Shown: one piece after another, positions 15,701-16,028 of the stretch
Layout of the letters: each line of letters begins with the position of its first letter
Position numbering within the stretch: position 1 is the first letter of the stretch
Assembly (NCBI GenBank): GCA_037131655.1
Contig: JBAXQP010000020.1
Location: 1 to 16,028 of the forward strand
DNA: 16,028 nucleotides
From: a bacterium
Lineage (GTDB): Bacteria > Armatimonadota > Fimbriimonadia > Fimbriimonadales > JBAXQP01
Reading direction: 5' to 3'
Notes under the pieces: model-generated
What the model was told of the DNA's origin: nothing
Seen by the model: only the letters and a program-made list of their open reading frames with translations
Databases searched by the model: none
Made by a program: the position numbers and the translations under genes

Positions 15701-15883
15701 GGAATGTTTCACCGAGATGGCACCACCGTCGAAGGGGTTGGTGAGCCTCCCGATATCCAAGTTGACATCACTCCCGAAGAATGGGAAGCCGGCCGCGACC
15801 CCCAAATCGAAGCAACCGTGAAGCATCTCCTGAAGACATTGGATACGGGGAAGAAGGGCAAGCCTCTAAAGGCGAAAGGCTAA
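12752..15883 (+). CDS. Exported tricorn-protease homologue, copy 3
   Basis: A 1043-residue paralogue, more diverged than copies 1 and 2 are from each other; for example NDPALDCNP replaces NIEQDTLP. A signal peptide (about 1-22, hydrophobic core VWVLTAIVVAST) precedes the first propeller. Thirteen blade positions are recognisable, several with altered marks (SFDG, MPDN, SKDS, TPDS). C1 has S723-H724 (GELDASH). The S41 core has FNGGG, S938-D939 in FSDGE and E994 in VEGVG; spacings are 214 and 56 residues. Y909 sits where tricorn has S1 Asp936. The C-terminus runs on ~15 residues past the fold as a Lys/Gly-rich tail (DTGKKGKPLKAKG). Translation signals are weak: GGAAGG (12729-12734) is 17 bases from the ATG, but the start is fixed by the signal peptide. 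An exported, active serine peptidase with its own specificity is the best reading. Confidence 0.89.
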   Translation: MKLNKWLCVWVLTAIVVASTVGQVQPKTIIGPRMPTLSPDGKTVAFLYQGDIWRAPSAGGRAVRLTNDPALDCNPVFSPDGAWIAFCSWRGIRPNIFIIPSAGGDVRQLTYGGAVPSDWSPDGKSILFTATRDVPDSTIFEVNVKTSQLRKIISDFKGINFPSYSFDGSKVAFSRHGFQWYRFRYAGPSAAQVWTVDLKTNKRHEVTRGGVQHLYTRYMPDNKSVLCVTAGERTPTLNNLNEKPKKLVDSAKRTPNLWAFDAKGKGTQLTHFVGGTAKSPCIARKTGDIAFEYDGSLWVMKNGISKPVRLNIIASAETTPEIKTETIKNDVSEAHVSPDGKTVVFQSHLYLWSLPTSGAGEARKLTDYVGWNGDFCWSKDSRKIYFTSDREGALALYEMELQSLAVKKLLKRKGDIFRVSLTPDSKRLAFWVADEGFFTLPIEGGKPTRLIDYPTAGTSFGRDSETAVFSPNMQWLAFIGYGVFDDIDIRIMPANGGASVNVTKLNVKHSSPIWSPDGKYLFFLRDYDERGMFVLPLTKEDFAPSHADLKFEPLDSNAKFKIDFNEPDIRIRKHFEKPVVGAALGPDGMFYYIADKELWSVPYNGKQPKKLTSVKGVDGFELIPATRQALILKGSEMSVLNLDGGTVTPIPFTATIQKNSQLEHRASFYEFWRMLNRRLYDKNFHGRDWVALREKYEPMLEAVATPREFADLLMSMSGELDASHTGAKLKEGSDPPYASQLGFFYDYSYSGPGIRIKGVPEGSVGSFPKTKLNPGEYVLAINGKEVQLDESLYKILDELKGKDLVLTVNTRPDMNGARTVNYGPAGGGWDSYQEKVHRTRRLVDKLSKGRIAYVHIPSMDAGRASLLERQLFDYGIGKDAAIVDVRFNGGGYGAEKMAALFSTKPFGFYRARGAVVQNLPSPIWTKPVAVMINEFTFSDGEVFASVIRSDHIGALIGMPTAGYLIGMNGFGLRDGTFAGVGEDGMFHRDGTTVEGVGEPPDIQVDITPEEWEAGRDPQIEATVKHLLKTLDTGKKGKPLKAKG

Positions 15884-15901
15884 AGGGAGATTCAGGAATT
15901 C

Positions 15902-15922
15902 AAAAACACCCCAACGGGGTGT
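15902..15922 (-). terminator. Minus-strand intrinsic terminator
   Basis: ACACCCC (15906-15912) and GGGGTGT (15916-15922) form a 7-bp stem with a 3-base loop. Read on the minus strand, the stem is followed by a T run (15906-15902), the classic form. It implies a minus-strand gene beyond the right edge that converges on the third tricorn gene. On the plus strand there is no U-tract, though the stem lies 22 bases after the copy 3 stop. Confidence 0.55.
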
Positions 15923-16000
15923 CATTCAGAGCGAAGCGTGGAATCTGTATGGAAGGTTTTGGAGGAGGTTGCTTCGGCACAATCATCCTCGCAATGACAC
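15919..16000. repeat. Degenerate palindromic intergenic repeat
   Basis: An 82-base stretch bounded by GTGTCATT (15919-15926) and its exact reverse complement AATGACAC (15993-16000). It contains GAGCGAAGCGTGGAATCT on the left and GCTTCGG and CTCGCAATGACAC on the right. The wording resembles the widespread GTCATTCTGAGCGAAGCGAAGAATCT type of bacterial dispersed palindrome. The right-end decamer GCAATGACAC also occurs alone at 9439-9448, between tricorn copies 1 and 2. No coding potential is evident. Confidence 0.6.
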
Positions 16001-16028
16001 ATTTTAGAATGATCTAAAACCGGCGAGA

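Noticed and set aside
6241..15883. Pseudogene status of one of the three tricorn copies
   Set aside because: All three frames are intact, full length, carry signal peptides and keep the four catalytic residues.

Overview
The window holds eight intact protein genes at moderate G+C. They suit an environmental Gram-negative-type bacterium with exported proteins. A threonyl-tRNA synthetase without a TGS domain, an archaeal-type phosphoglycerate mutase (ApgM) and tandem exported tricorn-like proteases would suit Armatimonadota, Chloroflexota or a neighbouring phylum. That assignment is inference and no marker here fixes it.

Layout. (1) 69-710: an orphan protein with a phage-structural-like N-terminal pattern. 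(2) 707-1579: a fluoride-resistance unit made of a promoter, a fluoride (crcB-motif) riboswitch whose 3' strand overlaps an intrinsic terminator, the fluoride channel gene crcB/fluC, and a DUF190 gene. (3) 1798-3552, minus strand: thrS, convergent with the fluoride unit across a perfect 15-bp hairpin. (4) 3784-6050: apgM and gpsA, overlapping by 4 bases, linking lower glycolysis and phospholipid precursor supply. (5) 6241-15883, about 60% of the window: three consecutive full-length paralogues of tricorn protease, each with a signal peptide. (6) 15884-16028: a minus-strand terminator and a degenerate palindromic repeat.

The tricorn triplet is the main point of interest. Each protein has 6 + 7 propeller blades, a C1 domain, a PDZ-like domain and an S41 catalytic domain. 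The Ser-His and Ser/Glu catalytic residues are kept at nearly the same spacing as in Thermoplasma tricorn. The position aligning with the S1 specificity residue Asp936 is Phe, Thr and Tyr in the three copies. This suggests three exported peptidases that kept the catalytic machinery but differ in substrate preference. Archaeal tricorn is cytosolic and works behind the proteasome, so an exported set must do something else, perhaps peptide scavenging or envelope protein turnover.

Spacers carry long hairpins without U-tracts, two heptamer tandem repeats and a palindromic element near the right edge. I saw no tRNA, rRNA, CRISPR array, insertion sequence or broken gene.
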